Counted from the stretch's first letter, positions 1 to 14,700 are shown. The stretch is 31,779 bases of DNA from Neelides folsomi (GCA_034687125.1 JAQGBZ010000565.1:1-31779), one strand, 5' to 3'. Notes: generated by a model from the letters alone, not told the origin. Made by a program: numbers and translations.

Positions 1-2527
1 CTACAGCAAAAAAGAGCTAAGGAGAATATTCGTACATCATGATATGGCCACATCGCATACCGGGAGGAAAACCCAGGACATTTATGGATTTGGATTCTTA
101 AAGCAGCGTCTCTGGAGAAGAAGAGCAACGACTCTTAAAGGAACTTGGCGAGCCCTAAAGCAAGAGTGGTCAAAGGTGGATGTGGTGAATATTAAAGAAA
201 TCTTCAATACATGGAAAAGAAGATATGAATTGGTTGTCGAGAAGGAGGGACGACACATCGAGGGCACACACAACATACATTTACGTCGGGTTAAATAAAA
301 ATCTCAATTTTGAGTTTGCCCAAAGCTAACCGCATCACACTCTGTACAATTAATAGTAACACTGAAATTATATGCGGGTTTTTCAAACTCACCTGCACCG
401 ATTTTGGGAATGAACTATAAGTATGTATGTAAACAATATTTGCAACAAAAATATTTAAAAGTGCTAAAAGCATCAACAGTTTTATTTATGAGGTTGTAGT
501 GCAATTGTTTAAAATGTCAAACTTTGAATGTGCATTTTAAAATTAAAGAATGTGAAGTGTACGTGAAGGAATGTGAAAAATAAATTCTAAAATCATTGAA
601 ATGAAACTAAAGCATTGCGATCCTTTCAAACTTTTGCACCTTAAGGTTTGTTCTATACTGTTGTAGTAATTATTACAATAGGATAGATAGGTAGTATGCA
701 TCAGTGTATGTATCAGTTGTATAACTATTGGTGACTTTTTAAAGGATCCTTTTGTGCCTTTTAGAAGCAAATAAAGTGAAAAGTGGAGGATATTTAAACG
801 GACACAATGGGAAGGAATGGCGAAAGTTAATGGAGGTGAATGATATGGATATTTTGAATGGGCAACTAGTGTGGGGCTCGCCAGGGCTATACGAGTGGGC
901 CAAAAGAATATTTGAGTCTATTAGAAAGATTTCCATTAGGTGCGGTAATAAGGCAGTGGAGGGCACTTGAGTGAGTCAATGGAGGGACGGAAGGGGATTT
1001 GAAAGGTAGGCAAACAGGGAAGGTGATGGAATTTCCAAACCCTGAAAATTCGGAGAATCATAAACATGGGGAGGGCTGGAGTGAGTTTTCCAGAATTCTC
1101 TCCACTTAAAATACTTTTATTGCTCTCCGAATTGAATCAATTGGGATGAAATTGAATATGAGTGGAGCGAATGAATACGAATGGGTCCAGTGAATATGTC
1201 TGGGCTGGAGCGTAAAATACGTAACATTCTTTCCAACTGTCCTCCTCTTCAAGTGGGATGAGCGAAAGTTTCTCAAAACTTTCAATTCAATTTATACTTT
1301 TCCCAATGTTCCTTCTCGGCGCTTAAAGGGAAGAAGTCTTAACTCAATCCCTTTTACTTCCCCACTTATTTCCTCCCTCTACAAGTCAAATTCAGTTTCC
1401 ATCATCAAAAAATGACCAATTACAAAGTCTAAACCAAAAGAGTTTGACCCACATTTCTCCATTCAGATCCAATTCAGTTTCTCCGTATTTCACCACAGGA
1501 ATTTAAATATCCATCTTTAACCATAGGAAAGGGAATCTTCGTTCTAAATCAACCTCAAGAAGAAGATATACGGTACACATTCTGATATATTTTAGTAGAC
1601 AGAAAAAAATTAGAGAAGGGTTTTTCTCGTAAATATAGAGAATTGAGGGTATATTTTAAATCATGTATAAGAAGGGAGAATCTGAGTTGTTAAAGAAGCA
1701 GATGGAGAAATAAAGGACGAATTTATTTGTAAATGAGAAATTGCCATTTGGTTGGTCCGAAGCTGTGAAGAGAAGTGTGAGGGAAAGAAGATTGGAGAGT
1801 TGAGTTAACGAGAAGACTAAATGGAATAGGGGAGAGGAGTGGGATGAAATTGGGGAAGAAAACTGGTCCTCATCAGCAGAAGGAATGAAAAGGAGTCGTC
1901 TGTATACAAAGTGAAGATTAGGGCTGGAGAGAAAGGGAGAATGTGAGCTTATTTGGGAAATGAAAGAACTTTCCCTTCATCTCCCCTTTTCGGAGGAGGG
2001 CTGTGAAGGAGAGCGCGTGAAAATGACACAATTAGTCGATTAACACTTTTTTATCAAATTTTTATCTCCTTTCTTTCTCCCTTCCTCCATTGACTCCAAA
2101 AGTTACGTCTTTCGTGTTTTACTTAATTGATTCTTGATCTTTCCAATTCCAACTTATTAGTTAGTTTTAATTAGTAGGAACATAGTATACTTGCATTTTG
2201 TTAGTTGAAGGAAAACAAGTTGGAGAAAAAGTTTAAAGTTGATCAAATTAGCCAACTCCGTCTCAAAAAAATATTTACCTAATTTATCATAAGACACCTT
2301 ACCCTATTAGTGAACACTTTATTTACATGGTACATAGTGAGAATACCTATACCGAGATGCATCCATCAGAAAACATACTATTTAGATATACTTACATATA
2401 TATAGTATTTTAATACATTATACATATGGTTAATATAATGGTAGTTAGAGATTCGAAGAAAATAAAGTTTATATTGAATATTTGATGGAAAGATGATGTT
2501 TGAAGTTTAATTTAAAAATCAATTTAC
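1..2527 (-). other. Probable MOCOS intron 12, 3' part of gene not located
   Basis: Beyond exon 12 I could not find the remaining MOSC segments, including the expected GPC.RCQM-like motif, on the minus strand. About 780-1070 and 1660-2030 are markedly purine-rich on the plus strand. The left end holds a transposase remnant on the opposite strand. The stretch is most simply a long intron whose 3' end lies outside the window. Confidence 0.5.
2..298 (+). pseudogene. Tc1/mariner-type transposase remnant, C-terminal part
   Basis: An open frame enters from the left edge and ends at TAA (296-298). RRIFVHHDMATSHTGRKTQD resembles the second catalytic aspartate block of mariner-type transposases (D of HHD at 41-43). 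WRALKQEWSKVDVVNIKEIF and RYELVVEKEGRHIEG resemble their C-terminal tail. The proline-rich SPDLNPI region with the third catalytic acid should lie between them, but the sequence there is scrambled, so the copy looks inactive. An AATAAA follows the stop immediately. It is cut by the window edge. Confidence 0.55.
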
Positions 2528-2746
2528 ACACGTGCCAGACATTGAAGATTTTTGAGATTGGTAAACAACTGTGGTCTTACCTTCCATCGAGAGAATTAAT
2601 TTTCTATTTTTTATATCGATGTGAGGCTTAAGAAGGCAAAGTCTTCTTTCTCTCTTCTGGCTTAGAGGAACGCCAAAGGAATTGACTATAAGCCATTCCC
2701 TGTCATAGAGAAGACCGCGGGGGCCCATTCCCCAAGCTTTTGTAAC
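2528..2746 (-). CDS. MOCOS: MOCOS exon 12, GLLYDREW motif; last exon found
   Basis: This exon encodes residues 600-672. GPRGLLYDREWLIVN, then LSQKRERRLCLLKPHIDI, match the MOSC N-terminal segment (human GNQGLLYDRSWMVVN and LSQKQEPRLCLIQPFIDL). The acceptor is TTTGTAATCAG|GTT. I chose the donor TGTGT|GTAAAT because it leaves phase 0 and a terminal cysteine, as in the human RVC segment. Other GT dinucleotides lie two and four bases earlier. The rest of the MOSC domain was not found to the left. Confidence 0.9.
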
Positions 2747-5700
2747 CTGATTACAAAAAAGAACATTCATCGAATAAAGATACATAAGTACTGATTCTTA
2801 TATAGGTAAGTATATATTGTAGTACATACAATATATTCAATACATAATATAAATACTGATACATACATACATGCATACTGTTGGTATGTTTAAATATAAT
2901 GTATTAGTTGGAAAAATAGTGCATTAAATCCCAAGCATTATATTGCCAATTTCAGGATAAAATACATAAAATGATGTCACATTTATTTATGGTCGTATTT
3001 GGTATCTCACCTCAAATGGAGCGCATGATTTGATGGGGTATACAAATATCTTTAAAATTTTCCTAGTGAAAGTCATCGATGGATCGGTTGCCGGTTCCAG
3101 AAGGGGGTCGGGTTTTCCCGGAGGCGAAATGAGTAAATCAGGTCGATGGTTGAGGAAATTCTGTGAAATCGAAACCGTTGGGTGAAGTACCTGAGGGGGT
3201 GAAAGTAAACCACAATTTGCATCTTTGAGTCGAAGGGAGAGAAATGAAGATGAGTGACGTTTGAATGAGATCTCTCCCTCTCTCAGAGGACCCATCGATT
3301 ATTGTATTCCAAAACACCCATTTGTTTTTCCACATGATTGAGATTGAGTGAGGAGAAAATCCCTGGAAAAGAACAAAGGGGTTCGCTCCCTTTTTCATAA
3401 CTCCATTCCACTCTGACTGACTGACATTAAGTGACAGCTTATGACTTCTCTCCTAATTTCATATTTTCCAAAGGTATACCTTTGTATTGTCTTTTTATAA
3501 CTTTGTATAACTGATGTATTTATTATACTTATATTATTTAGTAAAACTTTACAGTATTAGATACAAATGGCATACCTTCATAACAAGACCATTACTTACT
3601 AATTGTAAGTACTGTATTTATGTGTATTGGTCCATATTGGTCAAATTTTATATTAAGGCATTCAAGACCACCTTCATGGTATTAATTTCATTTCCCTTTC
3701 TTCCCTGTTTCCTTTCTTAGAAATTCATAATACGAACAACGAAACTCCCTTGTTTATTATTTATTTGATCAAACTCATGGAACATTGTTAAGAAATGCTG
3801 CTAAATAAACAAAAGACGATGATAGCTCATGCACAGCCTCAAGAGCCCTCAACTTTCTCATTGTCTTATACAAATAACCACAAGGGTGGTGGGAAAAGAG
3901 CAAATATCCATAATCATATATTTATGTGCATAAATAAGGAAGGAACTTACCTTGGCCGGGAGAATCCAACATCTGTGGATGAGCCTGAGGAGATTTTCTA
4001 TCTCGCTTTGGCTGGTCATGTAGCCAATTGAGACGCGGATTGCTCCTGTTGCCTTTCCATCAATTATGTCCCGCATGTCCCCACAGACATGCCCGGCCTG
4101 TCCGCCAAAAGAAAAAACCATTTGGGGAAAATAATGACTTGCTCTCCTTTTTCTTTCACTCAAGTAAAAGTGGATCTCATGGTGGTTCAACCAGCCGTAT
4201 GAACCAAATTTAACCCTCAAATTGCCTTTTTAAATAGGGGAGGATTCTTGAAGTGAGATAAGCTCCTTTACTCTTTATGATGAAATTTGAAAAACCCAGT
4301 TTCTGCTCCACTTCCTCTTCTCAAAAAGGATATTACTCGAGGAGAAAGAAACCAATTTTGACTTGTATCCCACTTTTTTAAAAAAACAGAAACAGGGGTA
4401 AGGAGTTCAAACATAACAGATGGGGATCGCTGTGATTTAATCTAAAATATCGTTCAAATTTGTACCCCCGCCCCCCAATTCCCCATGAAGGATGAAGGAT
4501 GTTGAAGGAATTCGGCCATTGCTTTCTCCAACCCTGTTAATCGGCCGGAATGAAAGATATTGGTCCAAGACCTTGCAGGAGGACTTGGGCATGGAATGTA
4601 AGTAAATGCGGGGGAAGCCGCCGTTTGCATAAAAGTCAAGAGGAGATTGGAGAAGGATGATCGACTCCTTTCAGGAGGATGGTCCAAGCAGAGCTCCAGG
4701 CTCGGAAGCCGGAATTCAATTGAATCCCTTTTATTTTTCCAAGATTCTTCAAGAAGACCAAATATGAAGGTTTTCGCATCAATGCCCGGCTCATATCCTT
4801 ATAATGGGACCCGTACCTTCTGAATCCTATCAGCCCCGGCCATATTAAACAGATATATAGCCAATTTTATCGCCCATATACGATCCTCACTCTTTGAAGC
4901 GATGTTCATCGGGGAATAATATCTATAAGACCAGTATTCCGAATAATTCCCGGGCGTCTGTCCTCATATGGCAAATGTTCACCTGGTCCTTCTCGGGGAA
5001 TCACACCCAACATGCAAACCCCTTTCATATTTTTATTCATATTTCAACTAGGAGAATTTGGTCGAGGGAGTGAGAAATATTATGCGACATTTAAGGTAAT
5101 GTCTTTCTTATCCAATAGATCGTAAATAGTGAGTATTATGCTTGAATGGTTCATGGGCGGGTGTAGCTCTTAATCTTCTCCTCGCATCCTCCGTGTCAGA
5201 ACAATCGCTCTCTACGGGATTTCGACAGTTTAATATATTTTTTTATTTGAATAAATATCCAGAGACTTTCCAAATATTCCCCCTCGCCCTTCCTCACATC
5301 GCCTCTAGAACTTTTAAGGCTTCCCTGGGAATATTCTTTATAATGACAGACATTTCCTTTATTGCTATTTCCATTGATACATGAATCCTTCCAGATTCCA
5401 TCATAGATTTTTTATTTATATCTTCATGCTTCTAAGTGTATAGTACATATAGCTCAATTGAATTATAATATCGATATTGACTACTCTCACATATATAGAT
5501 ATTTCCCTCAACAATATAATAATATACAAATGGCGCAACAATATTTCTCCATTTGGGGCCGGAATGTACAGAATGCATAGAAAATAATTATATTACATTA
5601 TTCAATGTAGGTCCCGGGTTATTTCAAATACATTCCAAAGAAAAAATATTAAAGTGAATTTAAGCTTGAAATAAAGTCACTTTACGAGGATTTATAATGG

Positions 5701-8700
5701 TCTAATGCTGATATATTATTTTAATGCTGATATACGGTTGATACCAAAATAGAGATTACTCAGGTGAGTTATTGGCAAGAATATTTCCTTCACTAGCCTC
5801 TGTGAAAAACTTGAAAAAGAAACACATTTCTTCCTAAATGTAGTTGATGTAGGTAAACCTGGCCAAACATGTGTAATGCAATATTTTGAGGGATTTTTCA
5901 GCTAGGAGAGTGAAAGAAAGCAATCAGGATCTTGACTCGTGCAAGAATCCATTAATCAACTTCAAAGATAATGGAGACTCCAAGTGAAGATGTTCATGGT
6001 TTATGTCGCGGGATTGGGCCATCTAACTTTCGCTGCTCAACATCGGTGTAATAATGTGTTATGAATGAATGGAGCGTGAGGTCATCGATAAATAAAGCGG
6101 TCCACATGGCCGTTGGAACTTCCACTTCCAACTTGTCATCGACACACGCAGACATGGACTATTTCATTTTCACACTTCACCTCATCCTCCCTCTTTGTAA
6201 TGAGGCAGGAGGCAGATGGTATATTGGAAATCAGGACCGAACATTAGGGAAATCTTATCTGCAACCACAGACCTGGTAATGTGTGATAACATCCTCCTCA
6301 GAGAGATTCAAATGGCGACGGCAGGCTCCAGGATTGCAGAAGCATCCGTAGCGAAGATGAAGGTCGTGGAGATAGGCAATCTCTTCGATCTGGAAATAGG
6401 AAATTCCATTAATATTTCCTATGGCTCATTTTCCTTTAATGGACGGGGATTCGGAGATTAGTTTATTGAGTGGCTCTCTTGCGTCTACTCACACTTCCCC
6501 TCAAATTGCCAAAATGACAACACACATCAACATGACCAATAATCTTTGCTTATTTTCCCACCACAATAATACTAACTATTTATCCAGGTTGATATTTGGG
6601 TGGCTTAGGGAGGGAAACAAAGAGTGGCGTGTTCCTTCCACGTGGGGATCTGCATGAACGTCTTCAGCATCCCGGCATGGCTCATTTAATTAACTTTCAG
6701 TTATCAAATGGAATAGAAACGACTCTCTAAATTAATGATTCTCCTCCTGAGCTGTTTTAATGTCGGGAATTGAATAATTGCAATCGCTTTCCTTTCTATT
6801 CTCGGCCCTTATCTCTATTGTCCCTCATTAGACTCTGCATTATTCTTTGGTAAATTGAAGTTAAAGATGAGGCCAAATACTTTAGAACCCTTGGAATTTT
6901 GACCGAGATTCAAAAGATTTCATTTACAAGTATAAAAATACTTATAAGTCTGCAATGAATTGTGGGGAGGAAGTTCCTGAGTTAATCAATGCTAAAACCC
7001 GTTTAGAATCTCAAGTGAGACCAAAACCAGAGACTGTTTGAAACAATCAGCAACAAATCATGAATTCCTATTCTTTTTTAAATTAACTGTCTTTATTATC
7101 TTCATTTTCCTTCCTTGACAATGTCGAGGAAGTGGTTAAAAGAGAATACAGATGATGTTTAAGCGAATAGTCCTTGTAATAAAATAAATACAATGTTAAG
7201 TAAAATAAAATATGTAGTTGGTAAAGTTGTTAGTTCATGAATGTAGTATGGTTTAATAGAAACGCGATTGTGAAGCGTAGTGCGATCATTAACTCTTAAC
7301 TGTCTTAAGTTGGAGCAGACAGTTGGATGGGCCAAGTGCCAAGAGGGCAAGAAGCGCGAAGCTCCTTATGTTCCCCATTCAATTGGCTCTCGACATTGTG
7401 AGATCTCTCTCACCACGGGCAGATAAGAGAGCCTAAAGGATTATTCCAAGTCCGTAAATGTAAGGAAGTTGGAAGATTAGGTGTAATATGCATGTATCCT
7501 CCCCTGTGTAGTGAAAGGTCAATTCGTTCTTGGCACTCCGCTCGAAGCCCCGAATGAAAGGGATACATCAATTTGATTGGTGATATAAGGCATTCAAAAT
7601 GCATAATTTTTTGTTTACAGTCGGCTCTCGTTTCAAGACCCGCCCTGGCCGGTTCTTCTCCATCATCCCCATCCTTCATCCCACTCCATCATTATTTCTT
7701 CAGATTGCAATTCATGGGAGAAAGCCAAGTCAACTTTCTCGGATTTCTCCCGAGTCGAAACTCAACTTCAATTGTTCCATCCGAGACCCCCACAAAGGGG
7801 GCAATACATTGGAGAATAAAGGGGAATGAAGTTACAGGGGAATGCGTAGCAAAGGGTTCAATGCATAACCGCTTTTCATTTTGTGCCGAGGAGAAAGTAA
7901 TATCATTGGTATGCTCCACCAGAATCTCGAACCATTCAGATCAAAATGAGTAAACTGGTTCGGACCAAAACAGATTCCCAGCCAGAACCTTGGAAGAGGG
8001 AAAAAGAAAATATTTGTTTTCCTATTACAAACACACATTCTCAGATGAATGTGGGGCATAGAGGAAGTGCGAACTATCATCCTTGTTCATTGTCATCTGA
8101 TCTGTATCAATTTTTACTACTGTCAACTATTGTAAGTTGAATATATGGTATGCTTTAAATATATCGTGTGATTCTATAACTAAATATATTAAAGCAAATA
8201 GAGAAAACTCTAGACAAAAAAGATATATCAAACCATCGATTTTCTGTCTTGATATTTTCGATTGGTGGCGAAATGACCCTTGCAATCCCAAATACGATTT
8301 ACTTTAGTCACGAGAATTCCTTCATCAAATTATTATTTTCTCCAAATACTAAATTCACTTTATTGAATACATTATGTAAATATTCCTTTATAAGTATTTC
8401 CACATTACGGGAATGTTTCGTATTTGTTTCGAAGCAGAGTTTCGGTCTGGCAAATTGCCTTACAGCCCCTTCCATCCGAATCCTTGTAGTTTCTCTCAAC
8501 CTCGATCGACCTCCCATTTGAAAGTTTTTGAGATAAATGTATGTAGATTTCTTGAGGGAGAACTCTTAAGTGGAAATTGAAGAATAAAAATTCAGAAAGT
8601 GACAAACCTCAAGAGATTCTTCCAAAAACTTACAAAGCTCTCTCGAGCATCACTCTTTATTTCTAAAGGCGGGTTTTCTCAAATGCCTTTCCCAAATCTC

Positions 8701-11700
8701 CTTGTCGCCTCCGTTTTGCAATTATTCTCCCTCTGTAAAAGTTTCTTCTTCTAATTCCCAAGTTTTTTTTACTTTTGTTCAGGTACTTCGTAGCGAATAT
8801 TATTATCGTTGAACTTATTTACTCTCATATGAATCCTTATATAAACTCTAAGACCGAGAAGTCAGTTTAAGTTAAAATGAGAAACATTGAAGAGTTGTAA
8901 AAAAATTCTAAAAATAAGTTGGATTTAGATTTATTCTTTATATACCGGTATTATTATTTTACATTAACATGGCTATATGGTATGTCATATATCAATATAT
9001 GTAAATATTCCAGATTACTTAAATATAGATTATAGTACGTATCTATTTCTGTAAGAGCATAGGTATTAAACATATAAAGTACCATAAGTTATATTGTAAT
9101 ATGTCCTAAAAATATCTGAGAATAACACTTCAATTAAAATAATTTGTTCAATATTATATTACATAGAGATAATATAATATTGAACATAGGTTGAGGGGAA
9201 AGGGTACAATTATTCGAAAATTGCAATTCTTTGTGCGTCGTGTGGAATTGTAGCATCTGTGTAATATGCAAAATATATTATTTTATCCTAGAACGTAGAA
9301 AGGACCAGGTTTGAAGATTATGCAGGTTCTCATTTTGTCCTGCGGTGGATAATGGTAGATCCTGAGTGGATGCGGAATGGGTTAAGCATTCTCCTTTGTC
9401 TCCACTCGAGCATTGTGAATGTATATTATTAGAACCAAACTGACACGTGGATCTTTGAGGAGTCTAGAATTAAGGGGGGAGTTGTCGCGAGAGCGAGTCC
9501 TATTAAAATAATTGCTTCACCTCCTTGTCCTCTTTTCCGAGTAATATTATAACTATCCCGGTCCTTCTTCCTCAATAGGGGAGAGAAGTGGGTCCAAAAA
9601 TTCTCTTTTATTCTTTAAAAATGGTAAGGGGAGCGAATGTAATCTGAGAATCTTGTCCTTACTCCCAATGGAAGAGACACGCTGTTGACATAATAGGATT
9701 GCCCTCATATTTTCCTTTAAAAGTTGGAGGGGAAATGAGTGGAAATACTTATGATTGGGGCTTAATTGTAAGCTTGTAAAGGGAATTCTCAAAATAATGA
9801 TAACTAGCACGACTTTTTTTCTATGAACTTGGGAGAAAAGCTTTCTAATGGAGGTTCATGTGAAGGAAATTGAGGTGGTTCGTTTGAATTTTTACTCAAA
9901 CTTTTCCCCTCTATTCTTCTTAGACTTCTTTCCAGTTCGTGCTTTCCTATTTATGGACGGGTTTTGACAGATACTCATTATATTCTTTGAAGGATTCGTA
10001 TATTTAGCATTATTAAGTCTGTAATAATAAGGGGGGGAGAGGAAACAGCTGCGTCGAGGCTATCCAATTTAAAGAGAATCCTTTTGATTCCCGAATCATT
10101 AAAATGATTTCTTTCTCATCATCGGCAAACTCACTTCCTTTCCATTACCCTTCGTCTTAATGACAGATCTGCACAGGGAGCTACACATTATGTATGTATA
10201 TACTCATTATACAGCTGTTATAAGAGATTCGATGAATAAATATTGAGCTTCCTTTTGCAGGATATCCGAACGCAAACAAAATCATGTCAACCAGGCGGAA
10301 ATCTCATATAGTGTTTATTCATCTAATCAAAATTCCCTCTGGTTGGGGGAGTCTCAATTCTCATGTATTTATACCTCCGCTTTTCTTAAACACACAAAAA
10401 TTAAACTTTCCTTCCTGTACCTCTTCAAACCCCATTCCTGCCTTGTATTATTTCTTATAATCGATTTTCTCATTTTCTATTAAGAAATTGCGTCTCTGAA
10501 GAATAAAGCCCTGCTCCTCGTGAAACTCACTGAGGGAGGTTGAAGTGAAAGGTAATATTTTCAATTTTATTTATTATAAGGCTCCCTCCAAAACTAAAAT
10601 GAAAAGGGTTAAAATCTGGCATCTTTCAATGTTTACGATGTCAAGGAGGACGAAAAACCCAAATGTATTTGGTATATATTGAGAGATCATAAATTGTATT
10701 TGCTCCGCGCTCCTTTCTTCTTCCGTCTCTTCCAAGAAGAAAGTTTATATATCTAAAAAAAATCTCGATTGACTGAAGGCTATGAGGCACTATTTACTTT
10801 GGGTTCTTTTAGTATTACTTTATATATAAGATATGACCAAATACATTTCCAAATGCATGTTGGGAGTTGTGTACTTATGTTATTATACGAGATACTTTAT
10901 GTGCAAATGCATAAAAATGGTTGGGGGAATATTTGATAGAAAATCGGTTTTTCGATTTGGCTGATGTGGGGAGGTGTGGGTTTCTCATGAACTCCTCAAA
11001 TAATAAAAATTTTACTTTCCACCCAAAAAGAGGAAAATGAAGTTTGAAGATTTTCCTTGAGGCCTCCCTATTTATATTTACCATGTAGATTTAATGCAGC
11101 GGATATAAGCAGGCTATTGTGGGAGTTTTAGCACAAGAATGGTTCCATTTTATTTACGCGTCTCTTTAGTGCTTATCTCGATTATAAAATTTCCAATTGG
11201 CCCACCCCTATCAAGGAGACACTCGCAAATGGGAATTCCTCACGATGGCCCGAGAGCTCGGTCTCGAATTCGGAACCGAATTGTGCCAGGAGCGAATGAG
11301 CCTGTTAGTGAATGTGATAAGGTTGGAGTTTCGCGAGAGAGCCACAGGTTTTTCATTCTTAAGAGAATTCCCCTGTATTCCCCCCAGAACTCCACTCCAG
11401 ACATAGTTTTTGCTGTGAGGATAAAGTTCCGAAAATAAGTAACCTCCGGTCTATCGACGGAGAAAGCCTGAGTCTCCAAAGTCATTTATTTTCATGGCCC
11501 TGGAATTTGGCTGTGGGAGAGGGGAAATTTGAGTCTGATCCGAGCTCACCTCCGAGTATCCGATTATGGCCCCATCGGTTCGAATCAAATTGAATGTAAC
11601 AATGGGCCCTTGGTTCGCTCGCGACTCGAAGGCCGTGTCAGAGTAGATCCGGGCGACAGGTTGCCCATTCAGGTATTTTAGCCCTCGCAGTCGGCCGTAG

Positions 11701-14700
11701 AAATATCTGGAAAAGGGATCATTTTTTTCATTATTTATGCATTTGAAGGATTCCGAAGCTCCTTATGGCATTTTCCGCCCTTCTGGTTCCTCCCTCATCT
11801 CCAGAATATATTACATAGGCCCATTACCCAGAGGGAAGAGATATGGAGTTGCATTAGCGACATCGCCCAGATTTTTACATCTTGTCGGCTGCTATGAGGT
11901 CACCCCTTGTAATCCCATTTCTTACAGCTTTTCTAATTTATGACTTGTCCTTTGGTTTGAAGTGCCTTCATCTCATCAATTTATTTCATTACATTAAATC
12001 CCCCCATTACGAGAGGTGGAGGGAGGCTGGGGCTCATCATAACTCCCAAGGTAAAGGAAAAATTGGCAAACTTTGAGTTTGCACTCTCAGACTTTCACGA
12101 TATTCGAATCGAGACTTCTTTGTTTTATACGCTTTAATGCCAGGAGGAGTGAAACAAGGACGTTCTTTATTTCTTAAACTCTGAGCTTCTCTTTTACTAC
12201 TCTTTTTTCAGGATGTTTAAAATCTGGGAACAAAAGACTCAAACTTTCTCTCTATTATAATTTGTTTCATTTTCCGAGCAAGTTTATCTTTATAAAGTCG
12301 AAATTGGATTCATTGTGAAAGTTTTTCATAAGAAGATAAACGAACTATGTAACTCCAAAGTTTAAAACTCGTTTAGTTTTAATACTCTTTAACTTTTACT
12401 CATTGAGGTTAATCATAAAGCTTTTAGATATTTATGAATGTCTTTTTAAATTGGCAAAATATAAAAAAAAATTAAGAAAATTGTAAGACAGATGGATCTA
12501 CTATTAACCTAACTTGCTATATAATTTATAATTAATTATTAATAACTTTAAATTTTCCACTTTTTCACACATACTTTTAGAACTAATGTATTAATTTCGT
12601 AATCTTGCAATTTTGTAGAAAATTACTTGTAAATATATAGGATTTTCATATCAAAATACGAGTAAAGTAAATTATGTAGCTTTATTTAAAAAATAGGCGA
12701 ATATGTAAATTATATAGACACTTATTGTAGTACCTGGCAAGTCTGAAAGTTCGTGTGGATATCGTTTCTAACGAGCGACCCAATTTAAACATAGTGTCGA
12801 AACCAAATCCAAGAGCCAGAATAGATAAAAAAGAAATCGTCCCGTCCTCAAATCTGGAAAGAGCAAAGAGAAACTTCTTTAATTTGAATTTCCTCACGAG
12901 TCTTGGCTTAGGAAAGCCCACGGAGAAAATTGCTTCCAATCTTTCCGCACTCTTCATTATTTTTCCCTGAGAAAAGTTTTGATAGGCCCTCGAAGACCTT
13001 AATAATTTGATACTGCTTAAATAAATTTCCTAAAAATTGTATAATCCACATACATATTCCCCCATCATATGCCATATATTTACAATAGTTGAGTATGAGT
13101 TGAATATAAGCTCCAAAGAGTCTTCTGACAACAATGAATATAACTTTTTTTTCTCTTTGACATGTAAATTGCATCTTGGGTGAGACTTCATTTCCCTCGG
13201 ATAGCACTAAATAGAAAAACTTTGAAGATAGTTAGACTAATGGAAAAATAATTTTGGGAAAGAAAAAGAAAAGAAAGTTATTAAAAAGGACAAAAAAGTG
13301 TGAGCCAAAGGGAAAAACGCCCTTCATCATCCACGTAAACCGCCTAAATAGGGAGAGGAAAAGAAGAAGCGTGAGGGAGAGTCTTAAAATCAAAAAATTC
13401 TGAAACTTGAGTTTTAAATTGAAAGGCTCGCCTGTCGTCTTCACTTTCAGATCTATGGAAAGTTGAAAGGGTTAACTTGACAGAAAAGTTTTCTTCTTCA
13501 TAAAGCCCCATCACCCAAAAGTCACGATTACGCAAAAGTGCACATAACAATATGATGTCTTAAGTTCATTTTTGAATTACGTAAACTCCCAGTCATTTTA
13601 ATGTTAGCTTACTATATGAAAATACTCTTTAGGTATATGTTCTACTTGCAATGTGTGTTTTTGTACTTATCTTCGAATATTTAATGCATAATACTTTACT
13701 TATACAGTAATTGCAAACAGTACATGTTTGTAGGTATTAGGGTTTTAAAATGGGGAGTTTAAACAATTTAAACCTACTAAAGGATTAGTTTAAACTTAGT
13801 ATTTCAAGATAACACTTTTCCCAAGTAAATATAATATTATATTTTAAGTATAACATACGTATATCAGTGTAAGCGTCTCAATGTACAAAAATAAGTAAAA
13901 AAAGTGAAAAATGAGCTTATCAAAAATGCGAAGGATATTTTAATGGAGTTCGGAGTTGTAAGAAAACATCTGTTTTCATGTTTTCACATCATTCTTTATA
14001 AAACCCACATCTTGTCCATCTCAAAGTAATTTTTCAAATTTGACATTCTAAATTTTCTCAAAGGACTTAAAGCATTTTGACTGACTGAGAAATGAATGGT
14101 GCAAATAAAAAAATTAAAATTCTATCTATCACATACAAATAATAAGATTATCACATGATATAAAATAAGCTTCATATACAATTTAATAGCAATAAACGCT
14201 TACAATAACAAGAATTTTTGTATTTGATCTATTTATATAAAAGAATATACAGAAGTTGGGTAGTTGGGTAAAAGAGATGTTCAAAACATTCCCATTTGTC
14301 TCCTTTCCTTATCTTCCTTTTTATGTGTAATAGTAGTGGGAGAGATGGGAAGATGAAGTTTACGACTCCAAATGATATGGACTCATACAAGACGTTCTGT
14401 GGGCTTTCAAAACTTGAGGTATTCATAAACAGAAAATAAAAATACCTTTCATGTAATTTGTGTCTTTTCACATGGAAATGTTTTGATGGAACGGCAATGT
14501 TGACGGTGCCACCCCCGAAATATTTTTTCTCCAGTATCTCGGCCGCTTCATTCCTCACGAGCAAAGCTCCGAGCCCTGGATAGAAAAATAAACATTCATC
14601 TATTAAAATATGCAATTAGAATATGAATTCGAAAGCCACTTTTGAAATCATCTCACTATTTTATCCGAATTCTCCATCTGAACCGGAGCAAGACCGGCAA

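Noticed and set aside
752..970. Plus-strand frame of about 72 codons in a purine-rich tract
   Set aside because: The translation has no recognisable domain, and the opposite strand is also open over the same bases. It is probably compositional.
7573..7953. 126-codon plus-strand frame in intron 8
   Set aside because: Two other plus- and minus-strand frames overlap it, there is no recognisable domain, and it sits inside an intron. It is best explained by locally balanced base composition.
11139..11438. Overlapping plus-strand frames of 99 and 69 codons next to exon 8
   Set aside because: The frames compete with each other and with a minus-strand frame. Neither resembles a known protein, and the stretch lies in intron 8.
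11560..11590. GGTTCGAATC, resembling a tRNA T-loop
   Set aside because: It is part of the coding sequence of MOCOS exon 8 and no cloverleaf can be drawn around it.
13756..13800. Inverted GTTTAAAC-containing words as possible transposon ends
   Set aside because: The matches are short, unequal and lack target duplications.
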